From contig CAJUPJ010000013.1 of NCBI GenBank assembly GCA_910588655.1, positions 1 to 64,000 of the forward strand: a DNA stretch of 64,000 nt, in the 5' to 3' direction. Made by a program: the position numbers and the translations under genes. The notes beneath the pieces are model-generated. The model ran no database searches and had not been told where the DNA came from. It saw only the letters and a list, made by a program, of their open reading frames with translations. Positions 25,660-34,961 of the stretch are shown one piece after another (within the stretch, counting starts at the first letter, position 1; each line of letters starts with the position of its first letter). Source of the stretch: an uncultured Lachnospiraceae bacterium (GTDB taxonomy: Bacteria > Bacillota > Clostridia > Lachnospirales > Lachnospiraceae).

Positions 25660-27297
25660 CTAACTTTTAAGTTCTCCTACGTTTGTTTCCAGAATGATTT
25701 TGCGGATTGGAAGAATTCTTCCAGGTGAAACAGATAATTCATCTATTCCCATAGCAAGAAACTCCTGTGTTAAATCCAGGTCAGCACCCAGTTCCCCACA
25801 GATGCCAGCCCAGATACCCTCTTTATGGGCATTTTCAATAACCATGCGTATCATAGAAAGAACAGCTGGATGATGTGCGTCATAGAAACTGTCCAGTTTT
25901 GTATTCTGCCTGTCAATAGCCAGAGTATACTGTGTCAGGTCGTTTGTCCCGATACTGAAAAAATCAACTTCCCTGGCAAGTTCCTGGCTTATCATTACAG
26001 CAGCAGGTGTTTCAATCATAATACCCTGTGACGGGCTTCCAAAGTCAATTCCCTGTTCTTCCAGTTCTTTCTTTACCTCTTCCACAATTTCTTTAATTTT
26101 CTTTACTTCCCACACGCTTGTAATCATAGGGTACATAATAGCCAGGTTTCCATATGCGCTGGCACGGAACAATGCACGTAATTGTGTCTTAAAAATTTCC
26201 GGACGGTCAAGACAGATACGGATAGCCCGGTAGCCCATTGCAGGATTATCTTCCTTTTCAATCTGGAAATAACCGCATTGTTTATCAGCACCAATATCCA
26301 GAGTACGGATAATTACCTGTTTTCCCGCCATTGTTTCTGCTACTGTCTTATATACGGCAAACTGTTCCTCTTCTGTTGGATAATTGTCCTTTTCCAGATA
26401 AAGGAACTCACTGCGGAACAATCCAATACCTCCGGCATCATTCTGGATAACGGCCGCTAAATCTTTATTGTTTCCAATATTAGCATAAAGCTTTATTTCT
26501 TTTCCGTCAAGAGTAATATCTGCTTTTCCCTTAAGTGCCTGTAACAGTTCTTTCTGTTCCTGTTCCTTCTTCTGCTTTTCCTTCATCATTACAAGGGTAT
26601 CTTCATCTGGGTCTATATAGACTACACCCTTGCTTCCATCTACAATTGCAAGTTTCCCGTTGACTGTATCATCTAATGTAATATCAGTGCTTATAAGTGC
26701 AGGAATACCCATTGTCCTTGCCAGTATGGCTGTATGTGAATTTACAGAACCATGTACTGTTACAAATGACAATACCATATCTTTATTCATCTGGACAGTT
26801 TCAGAAGGAGCAAGGTCGTCTGCAAGGATAATAACAGGCTCTTCTGTATCCATTCCAGCTCTGGTGTTTCCATTTAATATACCAAGAAGCCTTTCCGAAA
26901 TATCTTTTACATCTGCTGCCCTGCCACGCATATACTCATCATCCATTGCAGCAAACATATTTGAAAAATTATCCCCTGTCGCAGCAACTGCATATTCTGC
27001 GTTTACCTGCTGGCTTTCAATAATATTCTCTACAGACTCTTTATAATCGTCATCCTGGAGCATCATCTGGTGTACTTCAAAAATAGCAGCATTAACTTCC
27101 CCGGCTTCCTTTAACGCTTTTTCATATAAAACCTGCAGCTCTTCTGTTGCCTGTTCTGTTGCAGCATAATAACGTTTCTTCTCTTTTTCAGTATCTTCAG
27201 TTTTAACACGTTTTACCTGCTGCTCCCTCTTCTGGTAAATACTCGTTTTACCAATGGCAACACCATTAAATACACTTTTGCCATAATAAGTCTTCAT
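25660..27297 (-). CDS. ptsI: PTS enzyme I (PEP-protein phosphotransferase)
   Basis: 545 residues, slightly shorter than the usual ~570. Enzyme I takes phosphate from PEP on to a His and passes it to HPr. Visible: active-site H188 in GSVNSHTAILARTMGIPAL, the PEP-binding barrel with GIGLFRSEFLYLE, the TLDIGADK block, MIETPAAVMISQELA, FSIGTNDLTQYTLAIDRQN and the C-terminal GICGELGAD. The ATG used here is preceded by GGGGTG; a GTG three codons earlier is less likely. It follows ptsH by 24 bases. A general PTS gene sitting in a sugar-specific operon suggests a dedicated phosphate relay. Confidence 0.95.
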   Translation of the reverse strand: MKTYYGKSVFNGVAIGKTSIYQKREQQVKRVKTEDTEKEKKRYYAATEQATEELQVLYEKALKEAGEVNAAIFEVHQMMLQDDDYKESVENIIESQQVNAEYAVAATGDNFSNMFAAMDDEYMRGRAADVKDISERLLGILNGNTRAGMDTEEPVIILADDLAPSETVQMNKDMVLSFVTVHGSVNSHTAILARTMGIPALISTDITLDDTVNGKLAIVDGSKGVVYIDPDEDTLVMMKEKQKKEQEQKELLQALKGKADITLDGKEIKLYANIGNNKDLAAVIQNDAGGIGLFRSEFLYLEKDNYPTEEEQFAVYKTVAETMAGKQVIIRTLDIGADKQCGYFQIEKEDNPAMGYRAIRICLDRPEIFKTQLRALFRASAYGNLAIMYPMITSVWEVKKIKEIVEEVKKELEEQGIDFGSPSQGIMIETPAAVMISQELAREVDFFSIGTNDLTQYTLAIDRQNTKLDSFYDAHHPAVLSMIRMVIENAHKEGIWAGICGELGADLDLTQEFLAMGIDELSVSPGRILPIRKIILETNVGELKS

Positions 27298-27321
27298 AGC
27301 TGTCACCCCGCTTTCTGGCGC

Positions 27322-27579
27322 TTACAAATTTTCTTTCATAAAAGCACTGATTTTATCATATGCGGCATCCTCATCTTCCCCATCGAAATTTATTACTATT
27401 TCATTGCCGCTTTTTACTGCAAGCCCCATAATTCCAAAGATTTTTTTGCAGTCGCCAGATTTACCATCCTTTGTTAAAGTGATTTTGCATGAAAATTCCT
27501 TTGCCACTTTCACCAGTTCCCCTGCTGGGCGTGCATGTATTCCTTCTGGGTCTGTAATAGTATAAGTAAATTCCTTCAT
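27322..27579 (-). CDS. ptsH: HPr-family phosphocarrier lacking the regulatory Ser46
   Basis: 85 residues, normal HPr length. Active-site H15 is present in EGIHARPAG. In ordinary Firmicutes HPr, residue 46 is the Ser phosphorylated by HPr kinase, in a KSIMGVMSL context; here the aligned stretch is KKIFGIMGL and position 46 is Lys. The protein should therefore carry phosphate between enzyme I and fruA but not make the Ser-P form that drives CcpA-type catabolite control. It is encoded between fruA and ptsI. Good ribosome-binding site AAAGGAGG. Confidence 0.93.
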   Translation of the reverse strand: MKEFTYTITDPEGIHARPAGELVKVAKEFSCKITLTKDGKSGDCKKIFGIMGLAVKSGNEIVINFDGEDEDAAYDKISAFMKENL

Positions 27580-27664
27580 AATAATAGTCCTCCTTTTAAT
27601 TGTTTGATTTTATATTGTTTAATATATTTAACTGTTTCAAAATAATATTTTTACACCTGGCTTT

Positions 27665-29572
27665 TTATGCTATTTTCTTTTTTAATACACCAAGAAGAAG
27701 AGTTGAAACTGCTGTACCAGCAACTAAAGCTACCAGGTAGAATATAGCATTTCCAACAACCGGAAAGACAAAAATCCCTCCATGTGGTGCCATCAGTGTA
27801 CAATTAAATGCCATGCTGAGTGCCCCTGCAACACCAGAACCTGCAATACATGCCGGAAGTACATGGAGCGGGTCAGATGCTGCATATGGGATTGCCCCTT
27901 CTGTAATAAACGCAAGCCCCATAATAAAATTAGTTGGTCCTGCGTCCCTTTCCTCTTTTGTAAATTTATTTTTAAATAATAAGCTTGCAAGAGCGATTGC
28001 ACATGGAGGTGTCATGCCTCCAATCATAACTGCTGCCATAATGCTATAATTTCCAGCCGCTATGGATGCTGTGCCAAACACATAAGCAGCTTTATTGAAC
28101 GGACCACCCATATCAATTGCCATCATAGCCCCTAAAACCATACCTAATATAATTTTACTAGAACCACCCATAGATTTAAGCCCGTTATTCAGGCCTGTGT
28201 TGATTGCACCCATTACTGGTTCAATTGCAAAATCCATTAAAAGCCCCATTACTAAAATACCTATAACCGGAAATATCAGTACAGGTGCTAATTTTTCAAT
28301 TGCTTCTGGCAGTGCATCGCATCCTTTTTTCAATAAAACAATAATATATCCTGCAATAAAGCCAGCAGCTAATGCTCCTAAAAATCCTGATTTGCCTTGT
28401 GCAGCAATCATTCCCCCAACAAAACCTACAGCAAGTGCCGGACGGTCGCCAATTGCCATTGCGATAAAGCCAGCCAGTACAGGAAGCATAAAGCCAAATG
28501 CAATATCACCAATTCCTTTTAAAGTAGCTGCTGCTGCTGTAATTGAACCAAAATTCCCTCTTTCCTCTACAGAAAGTGAATTCATGTCTACACCAATTCC
28601 GTCAATTAAAAATGCCAGTGCAATAAGTATACCACCGCCAACTACAAATGGCAACATATGTGAAACACCATTCATAAGCTGTGTATAAATCTGATGCCCT
28701 GCACTGCCGCCTTTTGCTGCCTGTGCAGGCTGTGAGGTACTGGTGCTATGGTAAACAGGTGCATCACCTGCCATTGCCCGTTCCAGCAGTTCATCTGCTT
28801 TGTGTATGCCATCAGATACAGGACATTCAATTACTTTTTTCCCATTAAAACGTTCCATTGGAACTTGCGCATCTGCTGCTACAATTATACAGTCTGCCGC
28901 ATCAATATCCGCTGCTGTAAGTACGTTCTTAGCACCGCCAGACCCTCTTGTTTCAATTTTTACAGAGCATCCTTTTGCTTTAGCTGCTTTTTCAATACCC
29001 TCTGCTGCCATATAAGTATGGGCAATCCCTGTCGGGCATGATGTAACAGCAAGGATTTTTGTCAGGCCCGCTCCTGCTGCCCCTGTATTTTCTAACTGCT
29101 CATCTATATCAGGCTTTTCATCATCCGCTTTGTCAATTATTTCCAGAAACTCATCTATTGAGCGTGCATTACAAAGTGCTGCTGAAAAGTCCTCATCCAT
29201 CATTAATACTGATAATTTACTTAATACATCAAGGTGTACATTATCCTTGGTATCCGGTGCTGCAATCAGGAACAGAAGCCTGACAGGTTCTCCGTCCAGT
29301 GAATCAAAATCCACACCATCCTTAATTACCATTGCAGCCAGCCCAGGCTTTATTACTGCATCACATTTCCCATGCGGGATAGCAATTCCTTCACCAATGC
29401 CAGTTGTACTTTCTTCTTCCCTTGCATACACCTGTTTCCTGTATGCTTCAATATCCTTTATTTTCCCACTTTTTGCCATTAACTCTACTGCTGTATCTAA
29501 TGTTTCTGGTTTGCTTTTTGGCGATGCATCCAGAAGTATGCTTCTTTTGTCTAATAAATCAGTAATCCTCAT
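27665..29572 (-). CDS. fruA: Fructose-specific PTS permease, IIABC
   Basis: 635 residues in the order IIA-IIB-IIC. IIA (1-150) carries H67 in GIAIPHGKC; IIB (~172-270) carries C179 in AVTSCPTGIAHTYMAAE; IIC (~295-635) is a multi-spanning membrane domain (MLPFVVGGGILIALAF, PPCAIALASLLF, GAIPYAASDP). It takes up fructose and delivers fructose 1-phosphate. The start MRITDLLDKR is preceded by GGAAAGGGGA; a longer frame upstream runs into the fruK gene and lacks a site. It follows fruK by 43 bases. Confidence 0.95.
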   Translation of the reverse strand: MRITDLLDKRSILLDASPKSKPETLDTAVELMAKSGKIKDIEAYRKQVYAREEESTTGIGEGIAIPHGKCDAVIKPGLAAMVIKDGVDFDSLDGEPVRLLFLIAAPDTKDNVHLDVLSKLSVLMMDEDFSAALCNARSIDEFLEIIDKADDEKPDIDEQLENTGAAGAGLTKILAVTSCPTGIAHTYMAAEGIEKAAKAKGCSVKIETRGSGGAKNVLTAADIDAADCIIVAADAQVPMERFNGKKVIECPVSDGIHKADELLERAMAGDAPVYHSTSTSQPAQAAKGGSAGHQIYTQLMNGVSHMLPFVVGGGILIALAFLIDGIGVDMNSLSVEERGNFGSITAAAATLKGIGDIAFGFMLPVLAGFIAMAIGDRPALAVGFVGGMIAAQGKSGFLGALAAGFIAGYIIVLLKKGCDALPEAIEKLAPVLIFPVIGILVMGLLMDFAIEPVMGAINTGLNNGLKSMGGSSKIILGMVLGAMMAIDMGGPFNKAAYVFGTASIAAGNYSIMAAVMIGGMTPPCAIALASLLFKNKFTKEERDAGPTNFIMGLAFITEGAIPYAASDPLHVLPACIAGSGVAGALSMAFNCTLMAPHGGIFVFPVVGNAIFYLVALVAGTAVSTLLLGVLKKKIA

Positions 29573-29615
29573 AAAGACTTCCCCTTTCCAAAATATTTTC
29601 CTGTCTGCCCTGTTT

Positions 29616-30527
29616 TCAAGCAAGGATAACCTGCTGGTATACTTTTTCTGCTTCCTCTTTTGTTGCAAGATTTTCAGAAAATGCACTGGCACTTCCTGTT
29701 GCAACCCCCATACAGAACGCATGTTTGTAATCTTTTTTATACAGCCAGCCGGCTAAAAAACCAGCAACCATTGAATCCCCTGCACCTACAGCATTTTTCA
29801 GTTCACCCTCTGGAGCAGGGGCTTTATAAACTGCACCATCTTCTGCTACCAGCACAGCCCCCTCGCCTGCCATAGATACTAGTACATTCCTTGCTCCCTT
29901 TTCCTGTAATTTTCTGGCATATGGTATTACTTCTTCTCTTGTTCCCAGTATTACATCAAAAATTTCCCCAAGTTCATGATTGTTTGGTTTGACAAGAAAC
30001 GGATGGTATTCTAAGACATTGAGAAGCAAATCTTTTGTAGCATCAACAACTATCATAATCCCCCTGCCCTCCAGCCGTTTCATGATATCCCTGTAAATAC
30101 CATCTGGCAGGGATGCTGGTATGCTTCCTGCAAGTACAAGAACATCCCCTTCATGTAACCTGTCTAATTTCTGCAAAAGAAGTTCCACTTGTTCCTGCCC
30201 GGTATCAGGGCCACGTCCGTTAATTTCTGTGCCATCAATTGACTTTAACTTTAAATTAATTCTGGAAATCCCCTGGCTGGTTTTGATGAAATCTGCCTTA
30301 ACTCCCATGCTTTCAATTTTCCTGTTAATTTCATCCCCTGTAAATCCTGCTATAAATCCAAGCGCTGTACTTTCCATACCAAGATTTTTTAAAACAATAG
30401 AAACATTAATTCCTTTGCCGCCAGGCAGAATTAATTCCGAATCTGTACGGTTTGTAAGCCCAAGCTTAAAATCTGGTACAGAAACAATATAATCCAGTGA
30501 TGGGTTAAAAGTAACTGTATAAATCAT
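29616..30527 (-). CDS. fruK: 1-phosphofructokinase
   Basis: 303 residues of the PfkB/ribokinase fold: N-terminal IYTVTFNPSLDYIVSV, the LPGGKGINVSIVLKNLG glycine motif, GFTGDEI, and the C-terminal anion-hole/catalytic block NAVGAGDSMVAGFLAG. It phosphorylates fructose 1-phosphate made by fruA to fructose 1,6-bisphosphate. First gene of the operon. The start chosen has GGAAGGGAAAGG upstream; a longer frame would cross the promoter. A tagatose 6-phosphate kinase cannot be ruled out by motifs alone, but the neighbours settle it. Confidence 0.94.
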   Translation of the reverse strand: MIYTVTFNPSLDYIVSVPDFKLGLTNRTDSELILPGGKGINVSIVLKNLGMESTALGFIAGFTGDEINRKIESMGVKADFIKTSQGISRINLKLKSIDGTEINGRGPDTGQEQVELLLQKLDRLHEGDVLVLAGSIPASLPDGIYRDIMKRLEGRGIMIVVDATKDLLLNVLEYHPFLVKPNNHELGEIFDVILGTREEVIPYARKLQEKGARNVLVSMAGEGAVLVAEDGAVYKAPAPEGELKNAVGAGDSMVAGFLAGWLYKKDYKHAFCMGVATGSASAFSENLATKEEAEKVYQQVILA

Positions 30528-30579
30528 ACCTTTCCCTTCCTTTCTGCTACTCTGGACTGTAGCTTTTTTTGTTAGACTA

Positions 30580-30611
30580 ATTATATAACCAAAATCATTC
30601 AAAATCAATCA
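30580..30611 (-). promoter_or_regulatory. fru operon promoter with overlapping operator
   Basis: On the minus strand TTGATT (30603-30608), 17 bases, TATAAT (30580-30585). The -35 box lies inside TGATTGATTTTGAATGATTT (30592-30611 on the minus strand), a repeat of TGAWTGA-like units. A near copy lies inverted 49 bases upstream. This fits repression by the DeoR-type regulator at the end of the operon. Confidence 0.7.
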
Positions 30612-30660
30612 CAAACATCCACAAAAAATCTAAACGTTTTTGATGCATTTTGCACAAATA

Positions 30661-30681
30661 TGATTGAATTTGGATGATTTT
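30661..30681 (+). promoter_or_regulatory. Second fru operator-like site, inverted
   Basis: Reads TGATTGAATTTGGATGATTT on the plus strand and matches the promoter-proximal site on the minus strand at all but two positions. The two sites are 49 bases apart and face each other, which would allow looping. Between them is AAACGTTT, a weak catabolite-response-element look-alike. Confidence 0.55.
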
Positions 30682-30700
30682 AAATTTACCAGCATTATAA

Positions 30701-30734
30701 AAGGCTCCTGGGTATATTATAACCCAAAAGCCTT
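30701..30734 (-). terminator. Hairpin terminator after the DUF262 gene
   Basis: AAGGCT / AGCCTT with an inner GGGT / ACCC step, located 45 bases after the DUF262 stop and upstream of the fru operators. Confidence 0.65.
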
Positions 30735-30779
30735 ATTTAAATTTAATTTAAATACATATACACTTTTCTTAAGACGCCT

Positions 30780-32408
30780 TTATATAAAATACTTTAACAG
30801 ACGTTCTTTTTTCTCTTTCTGTTTTGCCATTACATCCCCTGGCTTCCACTCTTTAACTTTAAGCAAATCTTTAACATCCTGTACTTCTGACTTTTTGTAA
30901 TATTCCTTCTTTTTATCAAAGAATTCGTTCTTTGCTGCAATATTTAACTTCTTGGACAGAGGCACAAGGTTGCCAAGTATGTTAAGCTTTTCACTCCATA
31001 ACTTGTCTGTCCAGCCATCATAATTATTCCATTTCTTAGGAAGTATATGTTCAATCTCAACTTTTCCATCCATAAAATTTGCAAAATCTTTCTTATCCTG
31101 CTTTGGGTTCAGGTATGCCGCAAGCAGCACAACGCCGCGCTGGTAGCGTTTCAGCCTGTCTGTAGCCAGCAGGTCTTTAAAGTCTGCCAGGTCTTCTTTG
31201 TAAATATTTGTCTTGTAATCTGATAAGTAATCTTTTTCTTTTTCAATATCAACACAGACTTTGTAAACCGTATCCCTTACAGCATTGACAGAATTGTAAA
31301 CAACACCTTTTATAAAGAAATACTTTACTGTTTCTTCTAAAAGCGTGGTAAACTGCCCCATATACCTGTCTGGCAGTACAAACTCCTTTGCATTTTCATC
31401 AAACAGGCCATATTTATGCAGAAAAACAAAAAGCGGGAAATTCCAGTAGTAATTAGGATATGTATACATAATGCACCACAGCGAAAATATTTCATCACTT
31501 CCATACCATTCATATTCTATGTTATTAATAATTTTAAGGCTTCTCATAATTTCACTGTAATTTTTTAAAGGACTGTCTGTCTTAGTAAAATAAGCACGCA
31601 TACCTGTTTCCTTGCTGCTGTCCCCTGCCTTTGCACGCAGGATATGCATAAGTATACGGAAAAGCCAGTCATGGTTATATAAAGCACTCCAGTCTGTTAT
31701 AAATTTATCCTGTCCGCTTTCTGGTGTATTATGGTATAATTTTGCCTTAAATATGTCTGCATCAGATAGTGACATGCCACGGTTATTTATTGTTTCAAAA
31801 ATAACCAGTGCATCATCCTCTGAACCACAATGTATTGGCAGCAGGACAATATTGTCAAGCAGCGCAAGTATAAAGCTGTTCAGTGCTTCTGAAGTCTGTC
31901 CGTTGTATTTACGCCATTCTTCTATCTTTTCACAGAAAAACTTATAATTCTTTAAAATATTACATTCTGGCATATCCTGTGTCTTGTCCATTATAACCAT
32001 CTGCAGGTTTTCGCGGTCTTCACTTATTACATATGAATTAACACGCAGTTCATCTGTAAGTTCAGAAGTAAGCGGGTCTTCAATCCTTAAACACTTCTCT
32101 AGTGCCTTAACCGTGCCAGCATTTGAATGTAGTGCTTTTATAAGCAGCAGAAGTGTTGTAAGCCGCTGCTGCCCGTCTACAACTTCCCAGGAGGCATCCG
32201 TCTTCTTAGCAGAAGGATTAATAACAATATTCCCTAAAAAATACTTATCATCCTTTGTAGTACCTGTACCATAAAAACCAGTAATATCATCCCATAACTT
32301 TCCGCATGTTTCCTTATCCCATGAATACGGGCGCTGGAAATCTGGTATAATATACCTCTTAGAGAAAACTTCACGTATAGTTTCAGGATTAGCTGTAATA
32401 GCTTTCAT
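30780..32408 (-). CDS. DUF262-DUF1524 protein (GmrSD/SspE-like, possible phage defence)
   Basis: 542 residues. N-terminal DUF262 (ParB/sulfiredoxin-like nucleotidase) with DFQRPYSWDKE and EVVDGQQRLTTLLLL; the C-terminal ~110 residues are DUF1524 with an HNH-type nuclease core: VEIEHILPKKWN followed by LGNLVPLSKKLN. The same two-domain plan is found in GmrSD-type type IV restriction enzymes and in SspE-like defence nucleases, where NTP hydrolysis drives cutting of modified or invading DNA. It stands alone here between its own promoter and terminator, with no modification genes nearby, so the target is unknown. The start follows GAGGTG; a longer frame upstream lacks a site. Confidence 0.85.
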   Translation of the reverse strand: MKAITANPETIREVFSKRYIIPDFQRPYSWDKETCGKLWDDITGFYGTGTTKDDKYFLGNIVINPSAKKTDASWEVVDGQQRLTTLLLLIKALHSNAGTVKALEKCLRIEDPLTSELTDELRVNSYVISEDRENLQMVIMDKTQDMPECNILKNYKFFCEKIEEWRKYNGQTSEALNSFILALLDNIVLLPIHCGSEDDALVIFETINNRGMSLSDADIFKAKLYHNTPESGQDKFITDWSALYNHDWLFRILMHILRAKAGDSSKETGMRAYFTKTDSPLKNYSEIMRSLKIINNIEYEWYGSDEIFSLWCIMYTYPNYYWNFPLFVFLHKYGLFDENAKEFVLPDRYMGQFTTLLEETVKYFFIKGVVYNSVNAVRDTVYKVCVDIEKEKDYLSDYKTNIYKEDLADFKDLLATDRLKRYQRGVVLLAAYLNPKQDKKDFANFMDGKVEIEHILPKKWNNYDGWTDKLWSEKLNILGNLVPLSKKLNIAAKNEFFDKKKEYYKKSEVQDVKDLLKVKEWKPGDVMAKQKEKKERLLKYFI

Positions 32409-32462
32409 AAATACACCTCTTCCGTTAGAATTTATTTTTTGTCTGTAATAAATACTGGAAAT

Positions 32463-32492
32463 ATTATACACACAAAAATATATAAATAACAA
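32463..32492 (-). promoter_or_regulatory. Promoter of the DUF262 gene
   Basis: On the minus strand TTGTTA, 18 bases, TATAAT, 54 bases ahead of the start. The region is very AT-rich, so a chance match is possible. Confidence 0.45.
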
Positions 32493-32545
32493 CAAAAATA
32501 TACTGCATTATAAAAGTTATTACAAAAAAGGACAAATATTTACAT

Positions 32546-33262
32546 TTACTTCAGTTCCTGCTTTTTTAACATTATCCCGCATACAACTGCTGCTGCACAA
32601 AACAACAGTACAAGATACCACAAATCTCCAGGTATAAATTCCTCTTCCTGCATAAGCCTGTAGCCCCAGCAGGCAGGAAAAACTTTTCCAGCAGCCTCAA
32701 ATGCTTCTGGCAGCAGGTTTGCCGGAAACATTATCCCAGATAACATAATTGATGGCAGAAACACAAGCTGTGATACCATTGACAATTTTGCCTGGTTTTT
32801 TACTGTAAGCCCTAAAATACTCCCAATACTTAAAGATACAGCAATATAAACAGCAAGTACCACAAAAAACACTGGCAGGTTTGCCGGCATTGCTGCACCA
32901 AATATAACTGGTGCAAGCAGAAGCAGCACTATGCACATAACTGCCAGATGTATAAATGCAGAAATAAACATTGTGGCAAGACCCATATACAATGGGACTC
33001 CATTTGCTTTATAAACCCTCTTAATACCATCCCCGCATGTTTCAGCCAGTGTAAGCGGAAGCCCTGTAAATGACCCCATAGAAACTCCCATTACAATCAT
33101 TGACTGTATTAAAGTATTTTTCATTCCAGGCATTACTGATGTAAAAATACCTCCCATAAACAGAAAAAATATAAGTGGGATAAAATAACAGCTTACAAGC
33201 ATAGTTTTGCTTCTTATATCCAATTTTAACTGCAATGCTACTCCATATACAAAAGCACTCAT
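32546..33262 (-). CDS. ABC-2 type transporter permease
   Basis: 238 residues with about six hydrophobic segments (TMLVSCYFIPLIFFLFMGGIF at the start, LAVYIAVSLSIGSILGLTV in the middle, LVFLPSIMLSGIMFPANLLP near the end), the layout of ABC-2 membrane proteins. It partners the ATPase gene upstream, which it overlaps by 4 bases (ATGA). Substrate unknown; with a MerR regulator in front, drug, peptide or lipid export is plausible. Confidence 0.88.
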   Translation of the reverse strand: MSAFVYGVALQLKLDIRSKTMLVSCYFIPLIFFLFMGGIFTSVMPGMKNTLIQSMIVMGVSMGSFTGLPLTLAETCGDGIKRVYKANGVPLYMGLATMFISAFIHLAVMCIVLLLLAPVIFGAAMPANLPVFFVVLAVYIAVSLSIGSILGLTVKNQAKLSMVSQLVFLPSIMLSGIMFPANLLPEAFEAAGKVFPACWGYRLMQEEEFIPGDLWYLVLLFCAAAVVCGIMLKKQELK

Positions 33263-34074
33263 TTCCCAGCCCTCCCCGTTATTTCTATAAAATTCTGTTC
33301 CAGTGTGCCTTTCCCAGCCTTTATCCCTGATATTACAGTCCCCTGCTGGTTTAAACTGGCAAGCACAGGAAACAATGTACCTCCAATATCTTCTGTTTCG
33401 TAAGTATCTATACCCTGTTCCGTTGTAATATGTATATAATATTTTCCACCTGTTTTACAGGCAAGTTCCTGGACAGTCCCACAAAAAACAATATTGCCAT
33501 TATTTAAAACTGCAATCCTGTCACATAACGCTTCAACCTCTGCCATATCATGGCTTGCCAGGACAATTGTTTTCCCTTTTTCCTTTAACTTGTGTATCTG
33601 CCTGTGAAGCAGCACCCTTCCCTCTGCATCCAGCCCTGCCGACGGCTCATCAAGAAAAACAATATCAGGGCTGCCTGTAAGTGCAAGTGCAAGATGAAGA
33701 CGTCTTTTCTGTCCTGTTGATAACTGTGCATACTGCTTATTTTTAATTTCCTTTATTCCAAATGTATCAATAACATAGCCAGGCACATTAGTTTTATTCC
33801 ATCTGGCAAATAACTGTAATGCTTCCATTGGTTTTATATGTGCAGGGAGTGATGATGACTGTAACTGTATGCCTGCTTTTCCATTTATAATAATTGTACC
33901 ACTGTCATATTTCCTTAATCCCTGTATACATTCCAGTGCAGTTGTCTTTCCAGCACCGTTTGCCCCAAGGAGGGCAAATATTTCACCTCCTTTAATATTG
34001 AAACTAATCCCTTTTAAAACAATATGGTTTCCATAACTTTTCTTTAATCCGTTAACCTCTATAACATTACCCAT
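33259..34074 (-). CDS. ABC transporter ATP-binding protein
   Basis: 271 residues: Walker A GANGAGKTT, Q-loop near IQLQSSSLP, signature LSTGQKRRLHLAL, Walker B IVFLDEPSAGLD and switch His in LASHDMAEVEALC. The C-terminal ~60 residues are a small extra domain. It energises the ABC-2 permease encoded next and is coupled to the MerR gene by a TAATG overlap. Confidence 0.94.
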   Translation of the reverse strand: MGNVIEVNGLKKSYGNHIVLKGISFNIKGGEIFALLGANGAGKTTALECIQGLRKYDSGTIIINGKAGIQLQSSSLPAHIKPMEALQLFARWNKTNVPGYVIDTFGIKEIKNKQYAQLSTGQKRRLHLALALTGSPDIVFLDEPSAGLDAEGRVLLHRQIHKLKEKGKTIVLASHDMAEVEALCDRIAVLNNGNIVFCGTVQELACKTGGKYYIHITTEQGIDTYETEDIGGTLFPVLASLNQQGTVISGIKAGKGTLEQNFIEITGRAGK

Positions 34075-34877
34075 TACTTATCCTGCACCTCCCCAAACGG
34101 GACAGTCCCAAGCTTTCCAAAATAGATGTCCAAAGCCTGCCCAATATAAGCATTTACAACTTTCTGCTTTTCTCCCCAGTCATTTTTAATATCTTCAAAC
34201 TTTCCAGCTTCTATAAGACCTGGAATTAATGACATATCACCACCTGTAAATTCCATTACCATTTCCCAATATGCACTGGCAAGCTTCTGGCACTCTTCAC
34301 TCTCCACAGGTATGCCACTTCCCTGCAGTTCCAGGATTTTGTCTGTAAGACACTGGAATTTATCCATAAATGCCATGCCGCTTTCCTTGTCAAAATGGTT
34401 TCTGATATGGTTAAGGGTATACTCATCAAAATGTTTAATTAAATAGTAAAATTCATTCTCCATCTGCAAATTAATAATTATATCTGCATATTTGCTGAAA
34501 TCTACCGTCTGCATCTGTAACACTTCTGCACGCAGCTGCTCTATTGCAGTTAGTGAAGCAGATAACTGCTTTATTTTTTCGCGTATGCTTCCAGCCTGTT
34601 TTGCAAGGGCATCTGCAACACCACCAGGTGTATCTAGCGAAACCAGCGCTTCCTTTATATTATCTAATGAAAACCCTAAAGACTTCAAAGACAAAATCTG
34701 GTGCAACACAACTAAATCCCTGTCATTATAAAGCCTGCGCCCGCCCTCAGTCTTTGCTGACGGGGAAAGAAGCCCCTCCTTATCATAATACTGTAATGTG
34801 CGGACAGTAATCCCCATCTTCTTTGCAACCTCACCAACAGTCATATAGCCTTGTGGTACTGATTTGTATTTTTCCAT
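34074..34877 (-). CDS. MerR-family regulator of the ABC-2 exporter
   Basis: 267 residues. Winged helix YMTVGEVAKKMGITVRTLQYYDKEGLLSPSAKTEGGRRLYN, long dimerisation helix (~80-125) and a C-terminal effector domain of ~140 residues resembling TipAS-type drug-binding folds (DKESGMAFMDKFQCL). MerR proteins activate a promoter with a long spacer on binding a ligand; here the target is presumably its own three-gene operon. AAGGGGGA precedes ATG. Confidence 0.92.
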   Translation of the reverse strand: MEKYKSVPQGYMTVGEVAKKMGITVRTLQYYDKEGLLSPSAKTEGGRRLYNDRDLVVLHQILSLKSLGFSLDNIKEALVSLDTPGGVADALAKQAGSIREKIKQLSASLTAIEQLRAEVLQMQTVDFSKYADIIINLQMENEFYYLIKHFDEYTLNHIRNHFDKESGMAFMDKFQCLTDKILELQGSGIPVESEECQKLASAYWEMVMEFTGGDMSLIPGLIEAGKFEDIKNDWGEKQKVVNAYIGQALDIYFGKLGTVPFGEVQDK

Positions 34878-34961
34878 AAAATCCCCCTTGCTGCCTCTTA
34901 TAAAAAATTTTCATAAGTGTATTATAAAACATGACGTTACGTCACAAACAAGGCTTATATG

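Noticed and set aside
30630..30645. Catabolite response element around AAACGTTT in the fru region
   Set aside because: Only the left half fits the consensus well, and the operon's HPr lacks Ser46; too weak to list as a site.
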